A stretch of DNA of 64,000 nucleotides from Janthinobacterium agaricidamnosum NBRC 102515 = DSM 9628 (lineage in GTDB: Bacteria; Pseudomonadota; Gammaproteobacteria; Burkholderiales; Burkholderiaceae_D): the NCBI RefSeq assembly GCF_000723165.1, contig NZ_HG322949.1, positions 2,898,903 through 2,962,902 on the forward strand, read 5' to 3'. This document shows, piece by piece, positions 43,087 to 52,894 of this stretch. The notes beneath the pieces were generated by a model. It was given only the letters and a program-made list of their open reading frames with translations. It was not told where the DNA came from and searched no databases. The translations under genes were made by a program, and so were the position numbers. The first letter of the stretch is position 1. Each line of letters begins with the position of its first letter.

Positions 43087-44990
43087 GCCAGCTCGCGCCG
43101 CGGCCGCGGCCGCTCGACAAGTTGCTGATCCTGGTGTTGCTGCAGCCATTGCTCCAGCATCATCAAGACCCACACCATGGTGCCGTGATACGCCGGATGC
43201 CGCGGCAGATGGCGTTGTTGCAAGTCGTCGATGAACGACGCCCGCACGATGCGGCGTTTTTTCAAGGCGCTCAAGCTGTCGAAGGCCAGCGCGCGCAAGC
43301 CGGCATGGCCTTGCAGCCACAAGCCGAACGGCAAGCCGAAGCCATGTTTTTGCTTGCGCAATACCTGGCGCGGCAGGAAATCGGCCAGCGCCTGCTTGAA
43401 AAAGTAACGCAGCTGCGTGCCATGCAGTTTTTGCCACGGCGCCAGCCGGGCCGAGAATTCCACCATCGCATCGTTTAGAAAGGGAAACGCCACCTCGATG
43501 CCGGCCAATTCACACGCTTTCATCACTTTCGGCAAATCGTTATCGGCCAGCGTGAACTTCATGTCCAGCGCCAGCAAGCGGTTGATCTGGCTGTGGCCGT
43601 CGCTTAACCAGTACGCCTGGTTCAACAGGCCGATCGGCGCGCTGCTATCGATGGCGGCAAGAAAGCCGTCTTCCAGTACATGGGGATGGCCATAACGCTG
43701 CAACAGATTATAGGTTTCCAGCCGCGCCGGCAGCGGCAATGACGCTTGCTCGATATAACTGCGCGCCTTGCACAGCAGCTTGTGACGGCTGTTTCCCGCC
43801 AATTTGAATAACAGCGGCTCCAGTATCGCCTGGCGCAGCAGCGCCGGGACCTTGTCGTAGCGCTCGAAGACGGCCTGGCGCGCATAGCGCTCATTCCCGC
43901 CAAACAATTCGTCGCCGCCATCGCCGCCCAGCAGGCGCGTCACGCCATCGGCGCGCGCCATTTGTGCGCAATAAAAGGCCGGCACCACCGAGGCATTGCC
44001 GAACGGCTGGTCGACGATCGCGGCGATGCGCGGAATTGCCACCATCACATCGTCGGCCGTCACATACCGTTCATGGTGCTCGGCGCCGAAATGGCGCGCG
44101 GCAATGCGCGCATAGTCCATTTCATCGTAGCCGGGCGCATCGAAACCGATCGAATAAGCGCGCGCCGGCCGGCCCGACACTTGCCCCAGCATGCCGGCCA
44201 GCGTGGAACTGTCGGTGCCGCCGCTCAGGAAAGTGCCGGTAACGGCGCCAGCGCTATCTTGCTCGACCGCGCTGCGCAAGATGGCGAGGAATTCCGCTTT
44301 CAATTGCGGGAATGAACGAGCGGCATGCTGCTGCGCCTGGCCCCGTTCCTGGTACGCCATCTGCCAATAACAGCCGCGCTGCAAGCGTCCGGCGCGGAAA
44401 TGCAGATATTCCCCCGGCAACAGGCGCTGCTGGCCCTGGTAAATCGTGGCCGGTCCCGGCACCATGTGGAAATACAGATAATTGTAAATCGCTTGCTTGT
44501 CGAGTCCGCTTTGCGCGGCCGGATGGGCCAACAACGCCACAGCCGACGACGCAAAGAACAAACCGTGCGCGCCATGCCGGTAAAACAGCGGCTGGATGCC
44601 GCTACGGTCGACCGCCAGCAACGCTTCGCCGCTGAATTCATCGACGATGGCCAAGGCGAACCCACCGCACAGGCTGGCGCACACCTTGCTGCCATGCGCA
44701 CGCCACAACGGCGCCAGGTCGGCCGCCTGCAACAAGGCGCCGGCCAGCACCGGCCGGCCCAGCAGCGCGATGATCAGGCCATCCTTGTGATGCAACTGAG
44801 CGCCGGCCTGGATGCCGGCATCATCTGCAAGCGCCGCGACCGCCGCCGCACTGCCAGTGCTGACAAACGACTGCGGCATGCTGTCGTCATGCCGGCACAA
44901 TGGCGCGGCCATGCGCGCCAGCAAGCGTGCATGTTCCGCTTCCGAATCGATTTCAGCCTGGCTCGCCAGCCAACCGCACAGGCCGCTCAT
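43083..44990 (-). CDS. Asparagine-synthase-like amidotransferase with displaced N-terminal Cys
   Basis: A 635-residue class II amidotransferase plus PP-loop synthase. The ATP loop Ser-Gly-Gly-Thr-Asp-Ser-Ser and Gly-Gly-Asp-Gly-Gly-Asp-Glu-Leu-Phe-Gly-Gly are intact. The N-terminus reads Met-Ser-Gly-Leu-Cys-Gly-Trp, so the glutaminase cysteine is residue 5 rather than 2; it needs N-terminal trimming to act as a nucleophile, or the enzyme uses another nitrogen donor. It is the last gene of a minus-strand trio with the acyl-AMP ligase and PLP decarboxylase, joined by ATGA overlaps. It probably forms an amide on the product of that module. Confidence 0.82.
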   Translation of the reverse strand: MSGLCGWLASQAEIDSEAEHARLLARMAAPLCRHDDSMPQSFVSTGSAAAVAALADDAGIQAGAQLHHKDGLIIALLGRPVLAGALLQAADLAPLWRAHGSKVCASLCGGFALAIVDEFSGEALLAVDRSGIQPLFYRHGAHGLFFASSAVALLAHPAAQSGLDKQAIYNYLYFHMVPGPATIYQGQQRLLPGEYLHFRAGRLQRGCYWQMAYQERGQAQQHAARSFPQLKAEFLAILRSAVEQDSAGAVTGTFLSGGTDSSTLAGMLGQVSGRPARAYSIGFDAPGYDEMDYARIAARHFGAEHHERYVTADDVMVAIPRIAAIVDQPFGNASVVPAFYCAQMARADGVTRLLGGDGGDELFGGNERYARQAVFERYDKVPALLRQAILEPLLFKLAGNSRHKLLCKARSYIEQASLPLPARLETYNLLQRYGHPHVLEDGFLAAIDSSAPIGLLNQAYWLSDGHSQINRLLALDMKFTLADNDLPKVMKACELAGIEVAFPFLNDAMVEFSARLAPWQKLHGTQLRYFFKQALADFLPRQVLRKQKHGFGLPFGLWLQGHAGLRALAFDSLSALKKRRIVRASFIDDLQQRHLPRHPAYHGTMVWVLMMLEQWLQQHQDQQLVERPRPRRELA

Positions 44991-46212
44991 ACCAGCACCT
45001 CCAGCGCCGCCGGATGGCTCAGGAAAGCCCCCGGACTGGCGCTCAGGCCATACGCGCCGGACTGGAACACCACCACCAGGTCGCCGACTTCGGCATACGC
45101 CATTTCCATCCGGTCGGCCAGCAAGTCGAGCGGCGTGCACAAGGGGCCGACCACCGAGACAATTTCCCGCGCATCGCTAACGATATGGTTGCCGATCGCG
45201 ACAGGATAATTCTTGCGCAGTACCTGGCCAAAATTACCCGACGCGGCCAGATGGTGGTGCAAGCCGCCATCGGTAATCAGGAATACTTGCCCGCGCGATA
45301 TCTTGCGCTCCAATACACGGCACACATAGACCCCCGCCGGCGCCACCAGGTAGCGTCCCAGTTCCAGCACCAGCCGGGTTTGCGGCGAGACACGCTGCAG
45401 CAAGGCCAGTTGCCGCGCCAGGTTGTCGGCCACCGGCTGCAATTCCAGCGCCTGTTCACCAGGAAAATACGGCACGCCGAAACCGCCGCCGATATTCAGC
45501 AGGCGCATGGCTTTCGGCGCCTGCGGCAGCAATTCCAGCGCCAGCGCCACGCTCAGGCGCTGCGCTTCGCAAATCGCCGGTGCCGACAGGTTTTGCGAAC
45601 CGCTGAAGATGTGAAAACCGTAAAAATCCAGCCCCAACTGGCCCAGCCGCACCAGCATGGCCGGCACGCGCTGCTGGTCGATACCGAACTGATGCGGGCC
45701 GCCGCCCATTTTCATGCCGGCATGTTTCAATTCAAAATCGGGATTGATGCGCAGCGCCACTTTCGGCCGGACCCGCTGGTATTGTCCCAGCAGCGCCACT
45801 TTTTCCATTTCCTGTTCCGACTCCAGGTTGATCAGCACGCCGGCCGCGACAGCGCAGCCGAGTTCGGCGTCGGTCTTGCCCGGGCCGGCAAAACTGATGC
45901 GTTCCGGCGCCATCGGCGTATCCAGCGCGGTCTTCAATTCACCGCCGGACGCGACATCGATGCCATCGACGAGACCGGCCATCAAGTTGACCAACGCCGG
46001 CATCGGGTTGGCTTTCATGGCGTAATGCAGCTCTATTCCAGCCGGCAAGGCTTCACGCAGCATGCCGATACGCCGCTCGATCTGGCGCCGCTCATACGCA
46101 TAAAAAGGCGTGCGGCCGACCCGCCGCGCCAATTGCGGCAAGGACCAGTCGCCAATCCGCAGGCAATCGCCGCGCACCTCGAATTGCGTCATCGGCGCAT
46201 GCACGGGCGCGC

Positions 46213-46216
<4 letters not shown>
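44987..46216 (-). CDS. PLP-dependent decarboxylase, exosortase A system-associated
   Basis: A 409-residue fold-III PLP enzyme of the ornithine/diaminopimelate decarboxylase family. The PLP lysine is Lys68 in Tyr-Ala-Met-Lys-Ala-Asn-Pro; the phosphate-binding Gly-Gly-Gly-Phe-Gly, the His-Ile-Phe-Ser-Gly-Ser-Gln motif and the catalytic Cys of Gly-Pro-Leu-Cys-Thr-Pro-Leu-Asp are present. The exosortase-linked branch has no proven substrate. Neighbouring ligase and acyl carrier genes suggest it decarboxylates a carrier-bound amino acid, as BtrK does in butirosin synthesis (inference). The start is set by a 4-bp overlap with the ligase gene. Confidence 0.86.
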
Positions 46217-47856
<1,640 letters not shown>

Positions 47857-48051
47857 GACTTCCCTCGAAATGCGGCAGCCGATGGCCGGCAGCCATCCAC
47901 CCTGCACTTCGCTATGATTCAGACAAACCGGACTGAGCCTCTTGATCTTTATCAATGAAACAAGTCCAAGCGAAGCTTGAGCCTGCTCAAGCCGAACGCG
48001 GGCCCGCTGCGGTCTAATAAAACCCTGAGCGCCACCGGGTCACCACATTTC

Positions 48052-48831
48052 ATGCTGAAACGCATCCTCAACAATATCAGGCGCCTGGGCTGGCTCAATA
48101 CCGGCTTGCTGGCCCTGTCGCGGCTGCTGGCACGCGCGTCGGGGGGCCGCTGCTCGCTGCTCAAATACCAGTTCGTCGCGCAAGCCGTGGCGCCCGGCTC
48201 GCTGTGCCACGGGCGCGGTCTCGGCATTACCATCCGCCTGTGCCGCAACATGGCCGAGTTGCCGCCCACCACCTTGCGTCCGGCGGCGGTGCTGGCCGGC
48301 CGTTTTGCGCAAGGCGCGGTATGCCTGGCCGCGCTGCGCGAGACCGGCCGCGATATTGGGCCGGATAGCGGGCCCGATACGCAGTCCGATAGCGGGCTGC
48401 GCGGATTCTTGTGGCTGTTGCGGGATGCTTGTCAGGAGGACGAGGTGCGGGTCCGCTATATCTTGCCATCGAGCCAGTCGGCCTGGGACCTGGATGTCTG
48501 GGTGCACCCGGATGCGCGCCTTGGCCTGACCTTTGCGCGCCTGTGGGAAGAAGCCAACCGCCTGCTGCACGCCGATGGCGTGCGCTGGTCGTGCAGCCGG
48601 ATTTCCGCATTTAATGTGTCGTCGTTAAGCGCCCATGCCCGCATCGGCACGCTGCGCCTGGGCAGCGCCACCTTCCTGCGCTGCGGCCGCTGGCAATGGA
48701 TGGCCAGCAGCATCGCGCCGTATTTCCACCTGTCGCGCAGTCCGACATCCTTTCCCAGCCTGTGGTTCGATACGTCAGGGCTGCGTTACTTTCCTTCGAT
48801 GGAGTTGACATGCCGCATCTTGAAGCAGTAA
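48052..48831 (+). CDS. GNAT-like acetyltransferase-fold protein of the exosortase module
   Basis: A 259-residue protein. The second half reads like a GNAT fold: Val-Arg-Tyr-Ile-Leu-Pro near residue 135, Asp-Val-Trp-Val-His-Pro, then Ser-Arg-Ile-Ser-Ala-Phe-Asn-Val-Ser-Ser-Leu-Ser-Ala-His and a Gly-Thr-Leu-Arg-Leu-Gly segment in the place where the donor-binding helix ends. The first 40 residues are basic. Family assignment is by fold-like pattern only. It faces the ligase operon and begins the plus-strand set, overlapping the acyl carrier gene by 22 bp. It may transfer the carrier-bound acyl group to the saccharide. ATG 48052 is preferred over TTG 47977. Confidence 0.6.
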   Translation: MLKRILNNIRRLGWLNTGLLALSRLLARASGGRCSLLKYQFVAQAVAPGSLCHGRGLGITIRLCRNMAELPPTTLRPAAVLAGRFAQGAVCLAALRETGRDIGPDSGPDTQSDSGLRGFLWLLRDACQEDEVRVRYILPSSQSAWDLDVWVHPDARLGLTFARLWEEANRLLHADGVRWSCSRISAFNVSSLSAHARIGTLRLGSATFLRCGRWQWMASSIAPYFHLSRSPTSFPSLWFDTSGLRYFPSMELTCRILKQ

Positions 48832-49052
48832 AACATATATTGAGCACGACGCTGGGGCTGGGCCGGCAAGCGCTGGACGCCGAAACGCCGTTGCTGGGCA
48901 GCATACCCGAGCTCGATTCGATGGCGGTGGTCAACGTCATTACCGCGCTGGAAGGCCATTTTGGCATCGCCGTGGCCGACGACGAGATCCATGCGCGGCA
49001 CTTCTCCACCGTCGCTACCCTGGCCGAGTTCGTCCGGGAAAAGCTGAGATGA
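48810..49052 (+). CDS. Acyl carrier protein, exosortase A system
   Basis: An 80-residue acyl carrier protein. The phosphopantetheine attachment motif is Glu-Leu-Asp-Ser-Met-Ala-Val with Ser37, followed by the usual acidic helix 2 and Phe-Gly-Ile. A GGAG ribosome binding site inside the preceding gene sets the start. It is distinct from the housekeeping fatty-acid carrier and sits between the acyl-ligase/decarboxylase operon and the hydrolases, so it is the probable carrier for the acyl group that they make. It overlaps the hydrolase 2 gene by 4 bp. Confidence 0.88.
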   Translation: MPHLEAVKHILSTTLGLGRQALDAETPLLGSIPELDSMAVVNVITALEGHFGIAVADDEIHARHFSTVATLAEFVREKLR

Positions 49053-49888
49053 ATACGCCGCTGGCCGACTCCACCGGAGCCTTGCCGTTTTTCATGCCGG
49101 CCAGTCCGGGCGAACGCTTTTGCATCTTTCATTTGCCGGCGCCGGGTCAGAAGCCGCATGGCGCCATCCTGTATATCCATCCGTTCGGCGAGGAACTCAA
49201 TAAAAGCCGGCGCACGGCGGCCTTGCAGGCGCGCGCCTTCGCGGCCAGCGGCTACAGCGTGCTGCAAATCGACCTGTACGGTTGCGGCGACAGCAGCGGC
49301 GAGTTTGCCGATGCGCGCTGGCACATCTGGCGCCACGACTTGCGCCTGGCCAGCGCCTGGCTGGCGCAGCGCGTCAACGGTCCGCTCAGCCTGTGGGGCT
49401 TGCGCCTCGGCGGCCTGCTGGCGCTCGACGTCGCGCACGGCATGCGCGGCGCGGCTGGCACGCCGCTCGACCAGCTGATCCTGTGGCACCCGGTGCTCAA
49501 GGGCTCGGCCTTCGTCGACCAATTGCTGCGCATCGAACTGGCCAGCCGCATGCTGTCGGGCGCCGACAGCGCCGACGGCATGAGCGCGCGCCAGCAACTG
49601 GCGGCGGGCCGCAGCATCGAGGTTGGCGGTTATCAATTGACGCCGGAACTGGCGTGCGCCATCGACGCCATCGACCTGGCCGCGATGACGCCCGGTGTTC
49701 CGGTGCGCTGGTTTGAAAACACCGTCAACGGCGACGTGGCGCCAGCCGCCATGCGCCAGGCGGAACGCTGGACCGCCGCCGGCGTCGAACTGGAGCTGGT
49801 GCCGGTGCAAGGTTTGCCATTCTGGAATAGCGGAGAAATCATCGAATGCCAGGCCCTGCTGGCGGCAACCGCGGCGCGCTACCCATGA
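49049..49888 (+). CDS. Hydrolase 2, exosortase A system-associated
   Basis: A 279-residue alpha/beta-hydrolase-fold protein with the family stretch Tyr-Ile-His-Pro-Phe-Gly-Glu-Glu-Leu-Asn-Lys-Ser-Arg near residues 46-58 and Asp-Leu-Tyr-Gly-Cys-Gly-Asp-Ser. At the nucleophile elbow the usual Gly-x-Ser-x-Gly reads Gly-Leu-Arg-Leu-Gly, so the catalytic serine is replaced by arginine. This suggests a non-hydrolytic or altered role. It is coupled to the acyl carrier gene and the hydrolase 1 gene by 4-bp overlaps, and probably acts on the same carrier-bound intermediate. Confidence 0.84.
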   Translation: MNTPLADSTGALPFFMPASPGERFCIFHLPAPGQKPHGAILYIHPFGEELNKSRRTAALQARAFAASGYSVLQIDLYGCGDSSGEFADARWHIWRHDLRLASAWLAQRVNGPLSLWGLRLGGLLALDVAHGMRGAAGTPLDQLILWHPVLKGSAFVDQLLRIELASRMLSGADSADGMSARQQLAAGRSIEVGGYQLTPELACAIDAIDLAAMTPGVPVRWFENTVNGDVAPAAMRQAERWTAAGVELELVPVQGLPFWNSGEIIECQALLAATAARYP

Positions 49889-50769
49889 GTTTACCGATGA
49901 TCATCGAACAGCTTCTCCCTCCTCTTCGCGAACCCGTGCAGGCGGTCGAACAGCGCGCGCTAAGCTTCCTGTGCCAGTCGTGCCGCCTGGTCGGCATCCT
50001 CAGCGTGCCGCAACAGCCGCGGGCCCGCGGCGTGCTGATCGTCACCGGCGGCCCGCAATACCGCGTCGGCAGCCACCGCCAGTTCGCGTTGCTGGCCCGG
50101 GAACTGGCGGCACGCGGCATTCCGGTGATGCGTTTCGATTATCGCGGCATGGGCGACAGCCAGGGCGAAGCCCGCGATTACCGGCAGATCGGCGACGACA
50201 TCGATAGTGCGACACAAGCATTTTTCAGTTGCGTGCCGCAATTGCGCGAACTGGTGCTCTGGGGCTTGTGCGACGGCGCCACGGCGGCGGCTTGCCATGC
50301 TTATCAAGACCCGCGCATCAGCGGACTGATCTTGCTCAATCCGTGGGTGCGCAGCGAAGCCGGCAACGCCCGGGTCACCTTGCGCCACTATTACCTGGCG
50401 CGGCTGCGACAGCGCGACTTTTGGCGCAAGCTGCTGAGCGGAAAATGGCACGCCGGCCAATCGCTGTCCGCGATGCGTCGGTTGCAGCTCAGCAGCCGCG
50501 CCGACCAGCAGCCAGACGACAGCCCGGCGCAGCGCCTGTACACGGGCCTGCGGCGGTTTCGCGGCCGTACGCTGGTGATCCTCAGCGGCGCCGACCTGGG
50601 CGCGCGTGAATACAGCGACCTGCCAAACCACCAGCCATTATGGCGCGAACTGCACCACAATCCGCTGATGCGGCAAGTCACCGTGCCGTACGCCAACCAC
50701 ACGTTTGCCCGCCGCGCCTGGCGCGATGCCGTGACAGGCATGTGCGCCGACTGGATCGGCTCATGGTAA
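49885..50769 (+). CDS. Hydrolase 1, exosortase A system-associated
   Basis: A 294-residue alpha/beta-hydrolase-fold protein. It has Val-Thr-Gly-Gly-Pro-Gln-Tyr-Arg-Val-Gly-Ser-His-Arg-Gln-Phe (the oxyanion-side signature of this family) and Phe-Asp-Tyr-Arg-Gly-Met-Gly-Asp-Ser. The nucleophile elbow is Gly-Leu-Cys-Asp-Gly, so cysteine takes the place of serine, and a late Asn-His-Thr-Phe supplies the likely catalytic His. A thioesterase or acyltransferase acting on the carrier-bound acyl group is a reasonable inference. It overlaps the next glycosyltransferase gene by 7 bp. Confidence 0.85.
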   Translation: MSLPMIIEQLLPPLREPVQAVEQRALSFLCQSCRLVGILSVPQQPRARGVLIVTGGPQYRVGSHRQFALLARELAARGIPVMRFDYRGMGDSQGEARDYRQIGDDIDSATQAFFSCVPQLRELVLWGLCDGATAAACHAYQDPRISGLILLNPWVRSEAGNARVTLRHYYLARLRQRDFWRKLLSGKWHAGQSLSAMRRLQLSSRADQQPDDSPAQRLYTGLRRFRGRTLVILSGADLGAREYSDLPNHQPLWRELHHNPLMRQVTVPYANHTFARRAWRDAVTGMCADWIGSW

Positions 50770-52028
50770 GGCGCGTACTGATGATCGCCTACCATTTTCC
50801 GCCGATGCAAGGCAGCAGCGGCATCCAGCGCACGCTGAAGTTCGCCCAATACCTGCCGCAACATGGCTGGGAAGCTATCATCCTCAGCGTCAACCTGCGC
50901 GCCTACGCCGCCACCAGCACCGGCCAACTGCCTGAAATCAATGCCGCGATGACCGTCCGGCGCAGCTTCGCGCTGGACGCCGCGCGCCACATGGCGCTCG
51001 GGGGCCGTTATCCGGCGTGGCTGGCCTTGCCCGACCGCTGGAGTTCATGGTGGCTCAGCGCGGTGCCGGCCGGCCTGCGCCTGATCCGGCAATATCGCCC
51101 GGACGTGATCTGGTCGACCTACCCGATCGCCACCGCCCACCTGATCGCACTGACCTTGCAGCGCCTGAGCGGCTTGCCGTGGATCGCCGACCAGCGCGAC
51201 CCGATGAGCGAAAACAACGGCGGCAAGCCTTATCCTGCCGATGCGCGCACGCGCCGCCTGCATCAATGGCTGGAACACAATATCGCTGAACACAGCGCCG
51301 CCGTGGTATGCACCACGCCTGGCGCCATGGGCAACTACCGTGCACGGTTCCCCCAATTGGAAGACCGGCTCAGCCTGATCGAAAACGCTTACGACGAAAG
51401 CAATTTCACGCTGGCCGGCGCCACGCCAGCCGCCGCACGCCAGCCTGGCGCGCCATTCAAATTACTGCACAGCGGCATCCTCTATCCATCCGAGCGCGAC
51501 CCTTCGGCGCTGTTCGAGGCGCTGGCAAAGCTACGCGACGACAACGCCATCGGCGCGCATGACTTTCAACTGCTGTTGCGCGCCAGCGGCCACGACCGGT
51601 ATTTACGGGGCATGCTGCAACAGTTCGCCATCGAAGACCTGGTGCAACTGGCGCCGACGCTGCCCTACCAGGCGGCGCTGGCCGACATGCTCGACGCCGA
51701 CGGTTTATTGTTGCTGCAAGCAGCCCATTGCAACCATCAAATTCCCGCCAAACTGTACGAATACCTGCGCGCGCGGCGCCCGCTGCTGGCGCTGACCGAC
51801 CTGGCCGGCGACAGCGCCGCCAAGCTGCGCAGTTGCGGCATCGACACGATAGCCCCGCTGAACTCGCCGGCCGGGATCGCCCACGCGCTGCCGCGCTTCC
51901 TGGCGCTGGCCCGTTCACACCAGGCGCCGCTGGCCGACAGCGACACCATCGCCCAACAATCGCGGCAAGCCAGGACCACCGTTCTAGCCGGCTTGCTGGA
52001 CCGCATCAGCCACCGGGAGACCCCATGA
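50763..52028 (+). CDS. GT4-like glycosyltransferase
   Basis: A 421-residue protein of the GT4 type. The N-terminus has Met-Ile-Ala-Tyr-His-Phe-Pro-Pro-Met-Gln-Gly-Ser-Ser-Gly-Ile-Gln-Arg, a frequent start in exosortase-locus transferases. Middle motifs include Ala-Asp-Gln-Arg-Asp-Pro and the donor-side Leu-Leu-His-Ser-Gly-Ile-Leu-Tyr. The late Pro-Ala-Lys-Leu-Tyr-Glu-Tyr-Leu-Arg-Ala matches the donor-binding glutamate region. It probably adds the sugar that carries the special acyl group, judging by its neighbours. It starts within the hydrolase 1 gene. Confidence 0.8.
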   Translation: MVRRVLMIAYHFPPMQGSSGIQRTLKFAQYLPQHGWEAIILSVNLRAYAATSTGQLPEINAAMTVRRSFALDAARHMALGGRYPAWLALPDRWSSWWLSAVPAGLRLIRQYRPDVIWSTYPIATAHLIALTLQRLSGLPWIADQRDPMSENNGGKPYPADARTRRLHQWLEHNIAEHSAAVVCTTPGAMGNYRARFPQLEDRLSLIENAYDESNFTLAGATPAAARQPGAPFKLLHSGILYPSERDPSALFEALAKLRDDNAIGAHDFQLLLRASGHDRYLRGMLQQFAIEDLVQLAPTLPYQAALADMLDADGLLLLQAAHCNHQIPAKLYEYLRARRPLLALTDLAGDSAAKLRSCGIDTIAPLNSPAGIAHALPRFLALARSHQAPLADSDTIAQQSRQARTTVLAGLLDRISHRETP

Positions 52029-52678
52029 AGCCAGCCATTTACCTGTTCTCGATGATCGTCTGCGGCCCCTGCGCAGCGGCACAAGCGGATTGCCCGGCCT
52101 ATGTCAAGCACGACCCGGGCGGCGACTACACCAACGCCGACGACCGGCAAGGATTGGACGTGGTGGAAAGTTTTCACTTTTCCAAAAAAGTGGAAAACCT
52201 GGTGCAAGGCCTGTCCGGCAGCATCGGCGGCGACATCAGCTACACGCTGGAACATTTCCCCAACCACCACCGGGCGCTGGCGGCGATGGCCAAACTGAGC
52301 TTGCGCGACAAAAAGCCGCAACCGAACGGCGCACGATATCCGATCGACTGCTTTTTCGACCGGGCCATACGCTTCAAGCCGGACGATGCGACGGTGCGCA
52401 TGGTGTACGGTTCCTACCTGTTGAGCGCGGGCCAGAACGATGCCGCGCTGGTGCAACTGAACGAAGCGGCACGGCTGGCGCCGGAACACCCGACCATCAA
52501 TTACAACCTGGGCTTGATGTATATGAAAAAGAAAGACTACCCCAAGGCGCGCGACTATGCGTGGAAGGCGTACGCGCTGGGATTTCCGCTGCCGGGGCTG
52601 AAGAACAAGCTGCTGGAAGCGGGCCAGTGGCGAGAAGCGCCGGCCAGGGTGCTGGAAGAAAAGGAAGCCGCGGACTGA
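52025..52678 (+). CDS. Secreted TPR protein
   Basis: A 217-residue protein with a signal peptide (about residues 1-20) and two to three tetratricopeptide repeats in the C-terminal half, such as the one around Asn-Tyr-Asn-Leu-Gly-Leu-Met-Tyr-Met-Lys near residue 160. The N-terminal part contains two Cys residues that could form a disulfide in the periplasm. It is the last gene of the plus-strand module, coupled by ATGA to the glycosyltransferase gene. It may be a scaffold for envelope assembly. The 168 bp after it hold no gene, only a 9-bp inverted repeat at 52720-52749. Confidence 0.7.
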   Translation: MKPAIYLFSMIVCGPCAAAQADCPAYVKHDPGGDYTNADDRQGLDVVESFHFSKKVENLVQGLSGSIGGDISYTLEHFPNHHRALAAMAKLSLRDKKPQPNGARYPIDCFFDRAIRFKPDDATVRMVYGSYLLSAGQNDAALVQLNEAARLAPEHPTINYNLGLMYMKKKDYPKARDYAWKAYALGFPLPGLKNKLLEAGQWREAPARVLEEKEAAD

Positions 52679-52843
52679 ACTGTGCCAACTCAGGCGACTG
52701 GTTCGCCGCTGCAGGCGGCGTCAAGCAAACGCATTTGGGCTTGCTTGACGTCCTGCCTGCCCGCATCCAGCCGAGACAATCGCTGCTTGTCTCCCGGACG
52801 CGGTCATGGAGCAAGGTTTATTGCCGATACCCTGGCGCGCGGT

Positions 52844-52894
52844 TTAGAGCCTATCCCAGTAGATGAATACGTCCCCTGCTGGGATAGGCTCTTA
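52844..52894. mobile_element. MITE-like inverted repeat with possible TTA target duplication
   Basis: A 45-bp unit (52847-52891) begins GAGCCTATCCCAG and ends with its exact reverse complement CTGGGATAGGCTC, with a 19-bp centre. It is flanked on both sides by TTA (52844-52846 and 52892-52894), which could be a 3-bp target duplication of the TNA type made by some IS5-group elements. The right TTA is also the stop codon of the metallo-hydrolase gene. It carries no gene. The same structure could work as a terminator hairpin for both flanking genes, though no T-run follows. Confidence 0.45.

Noticed and set aside
47857..48051. GG-N10-GC match on the minus strand ahead of the acyl-AMP ligase gene as a second sigma-54 promoter
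   Set aside because: Only the GG and GC are kept; the surrounding -24 and -12 bases do not fit the consensus.
52720..52749. Inverted repeat GTCAAGCAA/TTGCTTGAC as a terminator after the TPR gene
   Set aside because: The stem is only 9 bp of mixed content with a 12-base loop and no T-run follows; left as an unexplained repeat.
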